NCBI GenBank assembly: GCA_003223025.1
Contig: QHXR01000001.1
Location: 384,248 to 448,247 of the forward strand
Length of the DNA: 64,000 nt
Direction of reading: 5' to 3'
Source of the DNA: Acidobacteriota bacterium
GTDB taxonomy: Bacteria; Acidobacteriota; Blastocatellia; Pyrinomonadales; Pyrinomonadaceae
The notes beneath the pieces were generated by a model. The model was not told the origin of the DNA. It saw nothing but the letters and a program-made list of their open reading frames with translations, and did no database searches. Shown piece by piece: positions 17,441 to 27,185 of this stretch (position 1 is its first letter; each line of letters opens with the position of its first letter). The translations under genes were made by a program, and so were the position numbers.

Positions 17441-19780
17441 ATGAAAAAGTTCACTTCCCCAAACTCAGAATTAAAAACGCGTTCCCCCATGCGAATCTCT
17501 CCGTTTAATAAAAGATTCCTCAGGTTTGGACTGTTTGCGATCATCGCGGCGGTTTCATACTGCCTTTTCCCGAATCCGGCCGAGACATCCGAGCGAATGG
17601 TTCCGGCTGCCGAACGTCCGCCGATGTTTGTCCTGCAAGTCGGCATCGGAAAGTATCTACATGCGCCGACGTGGGCGACACTTCGCGGCTCGGTCAACGA
17701 CGTCGGCGAGATGCGGAAAGTCCTCGAGAGCGACCGCTATAACGTTCCGCCGGCGAACATCGTCACGCTCACCGATGAGCAAGGTACCAAAGTGAAGATC
17801 TTCGAAAGTTTTCAAAACCATCTCATCGCAAAGGCTCGAGAGCATTTTGAGAAGACGAAAAATCGCGATGCCGTCGTGCTTTTCGAATTCAGCGGACACG
17901 GCTCGCAGGTTCCGGATGTAGATGGCGATGAGAAAGACGATCATCTCGACGAGACATTGGTGACGTACGACAGCGAAGATGCGCCGGGAAAAAATTACGA
18001 CATTACCGATGACGAGATCTTCGCGCTGACGAGCGAGCTTCGCAGATATACGGACAACATCGTCTACATTTTCGACAGTTGTCATTCCGGTTCGGGGACA
18101 CGCGATGCCGCAGACGTTCGCCGTTTGCCCGAGCGAAAAACCGTTCCCGTCTCAGTGATGGGCGTCGGAGCGGCCACGCGTTCGGGCACATCAAAACCCG
18201 AGGACGATCCGGCTAGCGGCGTACTTCCGCCCGGCGACGACTACATCGTCATCACCGCTGCACGTTCGGGCCAGCTCGCATCGCAGCGTAACTGCTTCGA
18301 AGAATGCGGGCAGACGAAAACTCCGGTCGTGTTCGGGAATTTAACTTTTTATTTGGTGGACGAGCTGAAGCAGGCGCGCAGCGACACGAGCTATCGCGAG
18401 CTGATGGAAAATGTCGTGCGACGCGTTACGAGCGAAAAGCCGACGCAAACTCCGCAGATCGAAGGAGATAAATCGCGTTTCGTTTTTGCAGCGTTGGGAA
18501 GCAGCGAGGATAGTTTTACGAAGATCGCCGCGGCCGAGACAAAATCTTCCGGCGGTTCCAGGATCGTGAAGATTCGAACCGGCGCGATGCAGGGCGTCAC
18601 GCCGAAAACTATCGTCTCGTTCTATGACAAGTCGGCGACACGTTTCGACAAGGCGGAGAAGATCTCATCGGGATCGGTCATCGCGGTTTCGCCAGGCGAA
18701 GCGACCGTCCAACTCATCGATCCGAAGCGAGAGATCGGAGTCGATGATAAAGCCGTCGTTATCGCACCGGATCTCGGTTCGCTTCGTCTGAAGGTGAATC
18801 TTGACCTTGATTCCCAGAAACTTTCCGCGTTCGAAAAGGACTTGATGACATCCCTGCGGGCGCGGTTCACGCCGAAAGGGCCTGAGACCGTAGAGAAGCG
18901 CGGTATCGACATCATCACCGGTCAGGCGGCGGCCGGACGTTGGGACATCGCAGTCTTAAAGGACAGTTTTTCTAAAGTCGCCGGTAAAGTTGATGGCGGC
19001 CTAACCGGATGCGAAGCCGTGGGCCAGACAGAGCCAGTTCCGGTCGCGACTGCGGCCGACGCCGAGGTTTTTTATCTCGCGGGCAGGGATTTCGTCCCGA
19101 TGTTCGGATTCTGTCTTCAGTCGAAGATGGATCCGAACTCGCAAAACGGCGCAGCGAAACGACTCGAAGAAGCGATCGTTCACATTGCCCGGCTTAAATC
19201 CATCGGTGCGATCGCCAACCGGAGGTCGCCGCTATTTAGCAAGATCACGGTCCGCCCGATCCGTCTCGGTGCACCGTTCGGATGCACCGATAGTAAATTT
19301 ACCGCCGGAGGCCGCGAACGCATGTCACCGAATCCGGCCACCGGTTATTATTCCTTCAAACCCGGCGACGTGTTCTGGTTCGAGGTGACGAATAATTCGC
19401 CGCACGATCTCTATCTCACTCTCTTGGACATGGCTCCCAACGGAAGCGTGAAAGTCTTTTCCCCGCGTGCGCGTGCGGACGAGAATGATGGAGTCATTGT
19501 CTCCAAGAACGGAGGAACGCGGATCCTGATGAGCGACGAATGCCGCGTAGATGCCGCCGGAAATTTTATTCCGGGGACGGTCGGCGCGTTTCGGATCTCA
19601 AAAGTTTTGGGCCTCGATCGGTTCAAGATAATCGCGTCGGTCGATCGCACTACGCGCGACGATTTTGCTTACCTTGAAATGTCCGCTTTGACCGCTCGTT
19701 CGGGAGAATCCACGCTTGCCGGAAAAAGTGACTGGACGGCAATAGAAACCATTTTGCAGATAAACGACACAAGTAGGTAA
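17441..19780 (+). CDS. Caspase-family (C14) protein with C-terminal DUF4384 domain
   Basis: About 779 residues. A membrane anchor or signal (FGLFAIIAAVSYCLFPNPA) precedes a caspase p20-like domain with the catalytic pair His153 (EFSGHGSQVPD) and Cys214 (IFDSCHSGSGT), and acidic residues between them. The middle is probably beta-rich. The C-terminus (FKPGDVFWFEVTNNSPHDLY, VKVFSPRARADEND, FKIIASV) resembles DUF4384, often linked to bacterial caspases. Both catalytic residues are present, so it is probably an active peptidase. The start could also be 17489 (MRISPFNKRF). It opens the caspase/CHAT cluster. Confidence 0.85.
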   Translation: MKKFTSPNSELKTRSPMRISPFNKRFLRFGLFAIIAAVSYCLFPNPAETSERMVPAAERPPMFVLQVGIGKYLHAPTWATLRGSVNDVGEMRKVLESDRYNVPPANIVTLTDEQGTKVKIFESFQNHLIAKAREHFEKTKNRDAVVLFEFSGHGSQVPDVDGDEKDDHLDETLVTYDSEDAPGKNYDITDDEIFALTSELRRYTDNIVYIFDSCHSGSGTRDAADVRRLPERKTVPVSVMGVGAATRSGTSKPEDDPASGVLPPGDDYIVITAARSGQLASQRNCFEECGQTKTPVVFGNLTFYLVDELKQARSDTSYRELMENVVRRVTSEKPTQTPQIEGDKSRFVFAALGSSEDSFTKIAAAETKSSGGSRIVKIRTGAMQGVTPKTIVSFYDKSATRFDKAEKISSGSVIAVSPGEATVQLIDPKREIGVDDKAVVIAPDLGSLRLKVNLDLDSQKLSAFEKDLMTSLRARFTPKGPETVEKRGIDIITGQAAAGRWDIAVLKDSFSKVAGKVDGGLTGCEAVGQTEPVPVATAADAEVFYLAGRDFVPMFGFCLQSKMDPNSQNGAAKRLEEAIVHIARLKSIGAIANRRSPLFSKITVRPIRLGAPFGCTDSKFTAGGRERMSPNPATGYYSFKPGDVFWFEVTNNSPHDLYLTLLDMAPNGSVKVFSPRARADENDGVIVSKNGGTRILMSDECRVDAAGNFIPGTVGAFRISKVLGLDRFKIIASVDRTTRDDFAYLEMSALTARSGESTLAGKSDWTAIETILQINDTSR

Positions 19781-19836
19781 GAGGCGGCAGAAACGAGCCT
19801 CGAATGGAATTTTCGATTTTGTTAAGGAGCATATAA

Positions 19837-20850
19837 ATGAGGAAAACAACTCTGTTTGGAAAGGTTTTGGTACTGGCGTTCATTGCGATCGCCACGGTTT
19901 CGTCGGCATCGGCGGCGGGAAAAAAATATGGCTTGTTCGTCGGCATCAACGCCTACGGCGGCGGGATCAATCCGCTCAAAGGCTGCGTCAATGATGCGAC
20001 GAAGATGCGCGACACGATGGTGACGAAGTTCGGCTTCAACGCTGCCGACACGATGCTGTTGACTGACGGCGCCGCGACGCGTGCGGCGATCATGGCGGCT
20101 CTGCAAAAGTATCAGACGCTCGTCGGCCCGGGCGACCTGTTCGTTTTTCACTACTCGGGTCACGGGACGTTGTTCCCCGACTCGTACTCGGCTGAACAGG
20201 ACGAAACGAAGATGATCTACATGGAATCGACAAACGACAAAGGCCAGGTCGAGGTCATGTATGAACGAGGCACATACGATTCGGCGATCGTCCCAGTCAA
20301 CGCGATGGACCGAAGCGACAAGCCGTGGCGCAATCTCATACTCGACGATGAGCTGTACGCCGTATTTTCAGGAGTAACACGAAAAGGCGCACAGGGAGTT
20401 TTGATCTCGGATAGTTGTCACTCAGGTTCGATCGATAGGGCGAAAAAGAGTGACACGCGTAAGCGTGAAACTCCGCTCGTTTCGGTTTTCGGGGCCAAGC
20501 GTTATAGCGAGCTCGATTTTGGTCAGCCGGCTGCGAAAACCGGACGCGTCACCCCGGCCCCGGTGAAAGGTTTGTATCTTTCCATGACGGGATCAAAGGA
20601 CGACGAGTTTTCGCTCGACGCGTCGATCGGCGGCGTGCCGATGGGATTGTTCACCAACAAGTTACTCGCGAGCATTCCGGCATCGCCGGCGGAACGCGCA
20701 AAGATGACTTACTCGCAACTGATGGCCAGAGTCAGCTCGGCGGTTTCGGCACAGGCACTCAAGTGGGAAGGGAATCAGAATCCGCAATTCAACTCTGATT
20801 TCGGCAATCCGAATGCTGTGATATTCAGTCTTCCGGCTGCAACGAAGTAG
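19837..20850 (+). CDS. Secreted caspase-family (C14) protein
   Basis: A 337-residue protein with a signal peptide (VLVLAFIAIATVSSASA) and a single caspase-like domain: YGLFVGINAYGGGINPLKGCVNDATKMRD, catalytic His109 in FHYSGHGTLFPD and Cys194 in LISDSCHSGSIDR. AAGGAG lies upstream of the ATG. It is 56 nt downstream of the larger caspase gene and probably co-transcribed. The signal peptide puts it in the periplasm or outside, unlike cytoplasmic immune-type bacterial caspases. Substrate unknown. Confidence 0.85.
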   Translation: MRKTTLFGKVLVLAFIAIATVSSASAAGKKYGLFVGINAYGGGINPLKGCVNDATKMRDTMVTKFGFNAADTMLLTDGAATRAAIMAALQKYQTLVGPGDLFVFHYSGHGTLFPDSYSAEQDETKMIYMESTNDKGQVEVMYERGTYDSAIVPVNAMDRSDKPWRNLILDDELYAVFSGVTRKGAQGVLISDSCHSGSIDRAKKSDTRKRETPLVSVFGAKRYSELDFGQPAAKTGRVTPAPVKGLYLSMTGSKDDEFSLDASIGGVPMGLFTNKLLASIPASPAERAKMTYSQLMARVSSAVSAQALKWEGNQNPQFNSDFGNPNAVIFSLPAATK

Positions 20851-20861
20851 ATTCCTTGGCG

Positions 20862-20883
20862 GCGGCGGGGCGTGCCCCGCCGC
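20862..20883. promoter_or_regulatory. Strong GC hairpin before the sigma-like gene
   Basis: GCGGCGGGGC at 20862-20871 pairs perfectly with GCCCCGCCGC at 20874-20883, ending 9 nt before the ATG at 20893. It lies between the second caspase gene and the sigma-like gene. With no T-tract it is not a good terminator; it may limit translation or mark an mRNA processing site. Confidence 0.45.
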
Positions 20884-20892
20884 TCGGGTAAT

Positions 20893-21507
20893 ATGTCCAC
20901 ATTGACCGCATCTTCACTCGCTTTGCTTCTGAATCAGCTTGATTCCGACCCCATGGCTGCGGCGTCAAAGTACGAAGATCTGCGGATCAAAATTGTCCAT
21001 CTTCTTCATTGGCGAGGCTGTTCCGAATCGCATTCGGACGACCTCGCCGATGTTGCGCTCGATCGCATCGCGGCGAGACTCGGTGCGGGCGAGATAATCG
21101 AAAACATCAACGCGTACGCAGCCGGCGTCGCTCGATTCGTCTGGCTCGAACACTCGCGAAAGAATCGGCTCGACGCGGTCGGCGATGATCTGCCTGAAAC
21201 TCCGGTCGCTCCGGACACGGAATATCTGGACGACGACGATTCGCGAACTAGATGTCTGCGGCGATGTGTCGCGACCAAGCTGGATGATGCGGAGACGAAT
21301 CTGATCGTCGGATATTACGACACCGACGCCGGCGAGAAGACAAAAGAAGCGCGAAAACGTCTCGCCGATTCGCTCGGACTGACGATGAACGCGCTAAAGG
21401 TGAAAGCGTGCCGCCTTCGAATCAGACTCGAGCGGTGCATCGATGAATGCGTCGCACGTGTAACCGAACACGCTTCAGCGAACACTACAAAACAGGAGGT
21501 GATTTGA
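20893..21507 (+). CDS. ECF-like sigma factor (divergent)
   Basis: About 204 residues. The N-terminal half (YEDLRIKIVHLLHWRGCSESHSDDLADVALDRIAARL, then AAGVARFVWLEHSRKNR) resembles sigma-70 region 2. The C-terminal half (NLIVGYYDTDAGEKTKEARKRLADSLGLTMNALKVKACRLRIRLERC) resembles region 4, with the typical basic recognition helix (ALKVKACRLRIRL). An acidic linker (YLDDDDSR) separates them. The start at 20893 is preferred to an upstream one inside the GC hairpin. An anti-sigma-like membrane protein follows 3 nt after the stop, which supports the call. Alternative: a related non-sigma HTH regulator. Confidence 0.65.
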   Translation: MSTLTASSLALLLNQLDSDPMAAASKYEDLRIKIVHLLHWRGCSESHSDDLADVALDRIAARLGAGEIIENINAYAAGVARFVWLEHSRKNRLDAVGDDLPETPVAPDTEYLDDDDSRTRCLRRCVATKLDDAETNLIVGYYDTDAGEKTKEARKRLADSLGLTMNALKVKACRLRIRLERCIDECVARVTEHASANTTKQEVI

Positions 21508-21510
21508 ACA

Positions 21511-22452
21511 ATGGATAACGATCAGATCGATAACTACCTCCTTAACGAAATGTCAGCCGAAGCAAGAGAAAAGTTTGAGGACCGATATTTTGGCGATGAA
21601 GAGCTTTTCTTCGAGATCGCCGATCGCGAGAACGAGCTCGTCGACTCGTACAACGCCGGTCAATTAAAAGGAGCGGAGCTCGAACGATTCGAAAGATCGC
21701 TCGCTCAATTTCCGGCACGCCGCGACAAGATCTCAAACTCGCGTCTGCTCAAAGAATTTATTGTCGAGCAAAACACCAAACACGGAACTATCACGATCGC
21801 CGAACGACGCGGCGTGTTTGGTAGGATCGCAGACCTATTTGCTTTCAATTCACCCGCGTTCCAGTTCGCGTCGATCGGGTTGATCCTGATCCTCGCAGTT
21901 GGTTCGATCTTTCTATTGAGAGAGAACCGACGGCTCGGATCGATGCAGGACGAGTTGGCCGCGTCACGCGCTCGCGAAGCCGAGCTCTCGTCTCAAGTTT
22001 CATCGCAGCAAGATGCGTCGAGTGATCTGACTGCGGATCTCGACGCCGAGCGACAACGGATCCAGCAACTCGAAGCCGAGATCGAGAAGCTGCGGACGAA
22101 TCAAGATACGCCGGATCATCCGGTCGCACCGACGATCGCAACGCTTCTGATCCCCGTAACGGGAATCCGCGGTGCACCGGCTCCGGTGAAACAATTAACT
22201 CTGCCAACCGGTGCAGATCGCGTTTCGATCTTGCTCGACTCTCTAACCGGATCTGCCGGCGATAAGGTCACGATCGAATTGAACGGCGAGGTCGTCGCTC
22301 GAGGAGTCGAGCTTCGCATAAAGAATGATTCTTTGACGGCGTCGGTGATCGTATCGAGCGCAAAACTTGTCGACGGACGTAACACGTTACGCGTCGTCGG
22401 AAATGGCGGCGAGAGCGCCAGCCCGATGTTCATCGTCAACAGAAAGAAATGA
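21511..22452 (+). CDS. Anti-sigma-like single-pass membrane protein with coiled coil
   Basis: A 313-residue protein. An N-terminal cytoplasmic helical region (MDNDQIDNYLLNEMSAEAREKFEDRYF) resembles anti-sigma factors without a zinc-finger motif. Then come one membrane helix (FASIGLILILAVGSIFLL), a long coiled coil rich in Glu/Ala/Gln (about residues 145-200) and a C-terminal beta domain (APVKQLTLPTGADRVSILLD onward). The position just after the sigma-like gene and the 4-bp ATGA overlap with the CHAT gene suggest a sensor linking the sigma factor to an envelope signal (inference). Confidence 0.65.
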   Translation: MDNDQIDNYLLNEMSAEAREKFEDRYFGDEELFFEIADRENELVDSYNAGQLKGAELERFERSLAQFPARRDKISNSRLLKEFIVEQNTKHGTITIAERRGVFGRIADLFAFNSPAFQFASIGLILILAVGSIFLLRENRRLGSMQDELAASRAREAELSSQVSSQQDASSDLTADLDAERQRIQQLEAEIEKLRTNQDTPDHPVAPTIATLLIPVTGIRGAPAPVKQLTLPTGADRVSILLDSLTGSAGDKVTIELNGEVVARGVELRIKNDSLTASVIVSSAKLVDGRNTLRVVGNGGESASPMFIVNRKK

Positions 22453-25400
22453 AGTATATGAGCACGAGTCGATCTATTAAGGATTTGCATCTGCGGGCGG
22501 CGGCGATAGTTTTCGCCGGCCTCTTGATGCTGGTGTCGGCTCACGCTCAGCCGCGGCTTGCGGACTCGACATTCACTGAAGCGAAAACACTCGCTGCGAA
22601 TCAAGCGACGGAGGCCGAAGCTCGCGAAAAATTCACCGAAGCAGCGACGCTCTATCGAGCGAGCGGTAACAAGGCCAAGGCGAACGAAGTCGAGCTCGAA
22701 CACGGACGTCTTCTGCGTACGATGGCCACGCGCGAGCGCGAAGCAAAACGGTATGACGAATCTATTCAATTTCTCTACGGAGCCTTTGAAAAAGTTCGCC
22801 TTGCGAAAAGTGCGATCGACATCGCGTATGTCGCTCACGATCTTGGCTACACTTGCGACCTGAAAGGAAATCAAACCGACGCTTTGGAATTCTACGGCGC
22901 GGCAGCCTTGGCTTATCGGGAAGCCGGCGACAAAGCCGGAGAATCCATCGTTCTCCGAAACATCGGCATCACGCGCTCGAACGAAAACAAGTTCGCCGAA
23001 GCGATCCAAAATTTTGAGTCGGCGTTAAAGCTACGGATCGCGACCGGAGACATCTCAGGCCAGGCCGAGCTTCAATCGGACATCGGCGACGCGCTTTTTA
23101 GCGATTCGAAATACGCCGAAGCTCTCGTCCGCTACAACTCGTGTCTGCTGTTGTATCGTCAGGTGAAAGACTCGAAGGGCGAAGCTGCCGCGCTCTACAA
23201 ACTCGGCATCCTGCCCTCAGCCGTCATGAAACCGAGCGACGCGCTCGTCAATCTTGAATCTGCCCTGACGATCTACGATGCGGAAAAGGATTATGTCTGG
23301 CAGGCGGCGTCGCATGTGCAGATCGGCCGGCTAAAAGGATCGCTCGGAAAATATCAGGAGGCGAACTCGGATTTCAGTCTTGCAGTCGAGATCTACGCGA
23401 TCCTTGGCAATCTCGAAGGCGAAGCAAACGCGGCTATCGATCTTGCTCAAAATTTCGAATCGCTCAATCGCTATGAGGACGCGCGAACCGCCGTCGAACG
23501 AGCGTTAAAAAAATATCGCGAAGGGAAATCAAGAGTCGGCGAAGGCTATGCGATGTTGATCTACGCCGAGATCCACTTGTATCTGAACGAGCACGATGCT
23601 GCGCTTGCGAAGATCCAAGCGGCTGAAAAGATCTTCGCCGAGGAGAAGATCAAAAGTACGGACGTCCGCATCGCTCAAGCGTACGCCACTCATTATTACG
23701 GCCTCAGCAATTACGGCGAGGCGATCCGCTATGGTCTCGCCGCTCTCAAAATGGCCGAGCGCGACGGCGGTGATCCCGGCGTCGTCTCGAGCATCTATGC
23801 CGATCTCGGGAATGCTTACTCGCAACTCGGGCAGAAACAAAAGTCGATCGAATTTACAACGAAGGCACTAGAGCTCTCGCGCAAGATCCACAGCGAATAT
23901 GCGGAATCGATCTGCTTGAGCAATATCGGCTACGCATATTTCGGTCTCGATAATTTTGCGCAGGCGGAATCTTTTCTTCAGAAAGCGATCGCGATAATGC
24001 GGAGGAACGGCTACGGTCGCGAAGAAGGTTACGCTGTTCACAATCTCGGACTCGTGTACTACAAACGCGGCGAATATCAGAAGGCGTTGGAGAGTTACGA
24101 ACGAGCCTATCCGTTGTATCGCGCGGCCGGTGATCGACGTCCCGAGTCTTTTCTTTACGACAGTTTCGGCGAGCTCTACCGCGACCAAGCACTTAGCAAC
24201 ATGATGACGTTGTGGACGCGCCGCGGGCAGCCGCGCCTCGCGATCCTTTATGGAAAGCAGGCGGTGAATGTTCACCAGTCGATCCGTGCAAGCAACACCG
24301 GTGTAGACAAAGATTCGCAGAAGAGCCTCGTCAAATCGAAGGAGAAGACGTATCGGCAACTCGCGAATCTGCTAATTGACGAAGGGCGGCTCGCCGAAGC
24401 GCAACAGGTGCTCGATCTTCTAAAGGCCGAAGAGTATTTTGATTTCGTCCGCCGCGATTCGAGCGAGGCCAGCGACCAGGCGACGCTTGCACTGAACGAG
24501 ACGGAGCGAAAAGCGCTCGAGGAATATTCACGTGTCTCCGCGTCGCTGACTTCGCTCGGACAGCAGTTTCAGACGCTGCAGGATAAGAAGAATAAGAACG
24601 GCGGGAAACTGATCGAGTCGGAAGAAGCGGAATACCTTCGACTGAAAAAACAGGTTGAAGACGCGGGCGAAGGACTGAAAACATTTTTCTCGAAGCTTAC
24701 TACCGAGTTCAGTAAAAAGGTCGTACTTGTTTCGACATATCTTCTTCCCGAGCGTTATCGGGCGATCGTCACGACCGGACGCACTATGGTCGATCGCAAG
24801 GTCGAGTACAGTTCGTTGAAATTAACCGGTGCCGACATCAATCGAAAGATCTTCGAGTTCCAACGCGCACTTCAAAATCCGAACGCCGATCCGCGTCCGC
24901 TCGGAAAAGAGCTTTATGACATTTTCGTAAAACCTCTCGAGGGCGATCTGAAAGGAGCGGGAGCGAAGACGATCCTATGGTCCCTCGACGGCTCGCTTCG
25001 GTACATTCCGCTCGCGGCGCTTTCGCCGGATGGAAAAACTTATCTCGCCGAGCGATATCAAAATGTCGTCGTCACGCTTGGTCGCCAGACAAATCTTTTT
25101 ACAAAGCCATCGACCGATGAATGGCGTGCGATCGGAGCCGGGGTATCGAAACCTCACACGGGTTTCAGCGCCCTTCCGAGCGTTCCGGGCGAGATCGGTT
25201 CGATAGTTCACGACGATAAGCAGACCGGGGGAATTCTGAACGGAATGCGGATGCTCGATGAGCAGTTCAATCTCGAATCGCTTCGCAACACGGTTCCGCA
25301 GCAGACCGAAGACGGACACCCTTTCAACGTGCTTCATCTCGCGACGCACTTCAGTCTCGGTGCAAACGATCAGGACTCCGCTCTGCTGCTCGGCGACGGA

Positions 25401-25853
25401 ACTCGTCTCTCGCTGTTCGATATCGGACGTGACGAAGCACTGGATTTCAAAGACGTGGAGCTGCTGACACTGTCCGCCTGTCAGACCGGAGTTTCGACAG
25501 GTGATGCAAACGGCCGCGAAGTCGAAAGTCTCGGAATGCTCGCTCAGAAAAAAGGCGCGAAGGCCGTGCTCGCGACGTTGTGGAAAGTCGCCGACGAAAG
25601 CACGTCACTCTTCATGACCGAGTTTTATCGGATCAAGAAAGCAAATCCGACGATGAACAAAGCGGAAGCGATTCGGCTCGCGCAAAAGGAAATGATCGAC
25701 GGAAAGATCAAGGCGAGCGGTAAATCGAATAGCTGTCGAGCCGAAGAATTCGCCGGCGGTACGAAGCAAAACGAATTCAAGTGCGACCCGAACGCACCGT
25801 TCTCGCATCCGTACTTCTGGTCCCCGTTTGTGTTGATCGGAAACTGGCGGTAG
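22449..25853 (+). CDS. Secreted TPR-CHAT protein
   Basis: An 1134-residue protein with a signal peptide (AAAIVFAGLLMLVSAHAQ), about ten or more tetratricopeptide repeats (residues about 35-580), a charged helical linker, and a C-terminal CHAT domain (caspase-like) from about residue 760. Its catalytic pair is visible as His in LHLATHFSLG (about 963) and Cys in TLSACQTGVS (about 1008), followed by VLATLWKVADESTSLFMTEFY. TPR-CHAT proteins such as TPR-CHAT of type III-E CRISPR and separase relatives are proteases; no CRISPR genes are near. The export signal makes it an envelope protein. It overlaps the anti-sigma gene by 4 bp. Confidence 0.85.
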   Translation: MKYMSTSRSIKDLHLRAAAIVFAGLLMLVSAHAQPRLADSTFTEAKTLAANQATEAEAREKFTEAATLYRASGNKAKANEVELEHGRLLRTMATREREAKRYDESIQFLYGAFEKVRLAKSAIDIAYVAHDLGYTCDLKGNQTDALEFYGAAALAYREAGDKAGESIVLRNIGITRSNENKFAEAIQNFESALKLRIATGDISGQAELQSDIGDALFSDSKYAEALVRYNSCLLLYRQVKDSKGEAAALYKLGILPSAVMKPSDALVNLESALTIYDAEKDYVWQAASHVQIGRLKGSLGKYQEANSDFSLAVEIYAILGNLEGEANAAIDLAQNFESLNRYEDARTAVERALKKYREGKSRVGEGYAMLIYAEIHLYLNEHDAALAKIQAAEKIFAEEKIKSTDVRIAQAYATHYYGLSNYGEAIRYGLAALKMAERDGGDPGVVSSIYADLGNAYSQLGQKQKSIEFTTKALELSRKIHSEYAESICLSNIGYAYFGLDNFAQAESFLQKAIAIMRRNGYGREEGYAVHNLGLVYYKRGEYQKALESYERAYPLYRAAGDRRPESFLYDSFGELYRDQALSNMMTLWTRRGQPRLAILYGKQAVNVHQSIRASNTGVDKDSQKSLVKSKEKTYRQLANLLIDEGRLAEAQQVLDLLKAEEYFDFVRRDSSEASDQATLALNETERKALEEYSRVSASLTSLGQQFQTLQDKKNKNGGKLIESEEAEYLRLKKQVEDAGEGLKTFFSKLTTEFSKKVVLVSTYLLPERYRAIVTTGRTMVDRKVEYSSLKLTGADINRKIFEFQRALQNPNADPRPLGKELYDIFVKPLEGDLKGAGAKTILWSLDGSLRYIPLAALSPDGKTYLAERYQNVVVTLGRQTNLFTKPSTDEWRAIGAGVSKPHTGFSALPSVPGEIGSIVHDDKQTGGILNGMRMLDEQFNLESLRNTVPQQTEDGHPFNVLHLATHFSLGANDQDSALLLGDGTRLSLFDIGRDEALDFKDVELLTLSACQTGVSTGDANGREVESLGMLAQKKGAKAVLATLWKVADESTSLFMTEFYRIKKANPTMNKAEAIRLAQKEMIDGKIKASGKSNSCRAEEFAGGTKQNEFKCDPNAPFSHPYFWSPFVLIGNWR

Positions 25854-25914
25854 CCGTGAAACGTTTCCCTTCTATACCCTCACTTGGATGAGGACGACTT
25901 TCAGACGAGGTCAA

Positions 25915-26967
25915 ATGATGCGAGCGACACTTTTTCTGATTTTCTTAATGGCAGGAGCGCCCGTGTTCGGACAGGGCGCTCATTACACGTATCCGTTTAC
26001 CGTTCAGTGTCCGGACGAGATCGTGCGGGCGGGCCAGCACATCACGATCACGGCAAATTTCGAGGGCGGGAAAACGGGTGACACCAACTCACCGATCTAT
26101 AACTGGTCGGTGTCGCAGGGAACTATCGTGTCCGGACAGGGCACGCCGTCGACAACTGTGGAAATTGGAAAGACGGATGTCGGAACTTTGACCGTCACGC
26201 TCGATCGAAATTTCAACGGAGCTCATTTTCCCGGCGTCCAGCCAAGCGCAAGTTGCGATGTCGTCATCGCTCCATTGCCGGAACCAAGGCTGGTCGACGA
26301 ATTTCGCACGGCCGGAGGGAATTGCGAAGAAGGTTTCGCAAGGCTCGACAATTTTTTTACTGAGATCAACAACAATCCCTCCGACGAAGCCTTGATAGTT
26401 TTTTACGGAGATTTGAAGCAGGCGAATGCCGCACGCGGTCGGGCCATGCAGTTGCGAAATCATTTCAGGTTTCGAAAGTTCGATATGAAGAGAGTGCGGA
26501 TGATCTTTGCACCCGCACGTGAGAATGGAACGACGCAGTTCTGGCTGACACCTGCCGGAGCTTCACCGCCGGAAATTGCGGGATCGGTAATCGTTCCCGA
26601 AGTGGAACGACCGACGAAGACGACTCTCTACGCGTCCGAATACATGGACGGAGTTCCCGGATGTAGTGGAAATATCTACGACCTGGCCGGATATGCCGAG
26701 ATTCTCAAAACCGACACGGCGAATGTCGCGAGGATCGTGATCGGACAATCGTCGCAGGCGCGATATCGCACGAAGGCAAAAGAGGTCGTCGGTGAATTGC
26801 GCAAACTCGGAGTTCCGGCAACCAAGATCGTGACAGTTTACAAGTACGTCCGCCCAAACAAATGGCTCGAGTTTACGGAGTTGTGGGTGGTTCCGCCGAA
26901 AACCAGTTCGTCGTCTGCGACGAAGATCTCGTGGATCCGCACTGCTCCTTCGAAACGCTCAAGGTGA
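25915..26967 (+). CDS. Secreted protein of unknown function (OmpA-like C-terminal region possible)
   Basis: About 350 residues. A signal peptide (MRATLFLIFLMAGAPVFGQ) leads to an Ig-like domain (PDEIVRAGQHITITANFEGG) and two similar C-terminal segments that look like alpha/beta units (EALIVFYGDLKQANAARGRAMQLRN and ARIVIGQSSQARYRTKAKEVVGELRKLG). These resemble the OmpA C-terminal peptidoglycan-binding fold, though without a clear motif. GAGG at 25907-25910 supports a start at 25915 or 25918. It is the last gene of the caspase/CHAT cluster, 61 nt after the CHAT stop. Confidence 0.6.
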   Translation: MMRATLFLIFLMAGAPVFGQGAHYTYPFTVQCPDEIVRAGQHITITANFEGGKTGDTNSPIYNWSVSQGTIVSGQGTPSTTVEIGKTDVGTLTVTLDRNFNGAHFPGVQPSASCDVVIAPLPEPRLVDEFRTAGGNCEEGFARLDNFFTEINNNPSDEALIVFYGDLKQANAARGRAMQLRNHFRFRKFDMKRVRMIFAPARENGTTQFWLTPAGASPPEIAGSVIVPEVERPTKTTLYASEYMDGVPGCSGNIYDLAGYAEILKTDTANVARIVIGQSSQARYRTKAKEVVGELRKLGVPATKIVTVYKYVRPNKWLEFTELWVVPPKTSSSSATKISWIRTAPSKRSR

Positions 26968-27025
26968 GGGCCGTCCGAACGCAGATTGCTCAATGCATTA
27001 CGGTGGTGAACCGCGGTTTGTTTTA

Positions 27026-27083
27026 CAGGGATGAAGGGGATGAAAGGGATTTTACGGAATCCCCTTCATCCCCTTTATCCCTG
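27026..27083. repeat. Inverted repeat (CAGGGATGAAGGGG type)
   Basis: An approximately 26-nt arm (CAGGGATGAAGGGGATGAAA onward) is mirrored, with mismatches, by a right arm ending TTATCCCTG. The loop is short (TTACGG). It lies in the 218-nt gap between convergent genes. Confidence 0.75.
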
Positions 27084-27123
27084 CAGGAATATTTCTTTCA
27101 GGTAGCCGGTCCAGGAGGTGTAC

Positions 27124-27169
27124 GACAGCCTTTCCAGGCTGTCGCGCGGACAGGCTAGAAAGCCTGTCC
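27124..27169. repeat. Two adjacent short hairpins
   Basis: GACAGCC/GGCTGTC (27124-27143) and GGACAGGCT/AGCCTGTCC (27148-27169) follow each other in the gap before the TonB receptor stop. With no T-tract, they may be REP-like units or a weak terminator. Confidence 0.55.
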
Positions 27170-27185
27170 TACGGTCAGAATGTTT

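Noticed and set aside
22449-25853. CHAT protein as part of a type III-E CRISPR (Craspase) system
   Set aside because: No cas genes or repeats nearby, and the protein carries an export signal, unlike the cytoplasmic CRISPR-linked TPR-CHAT.
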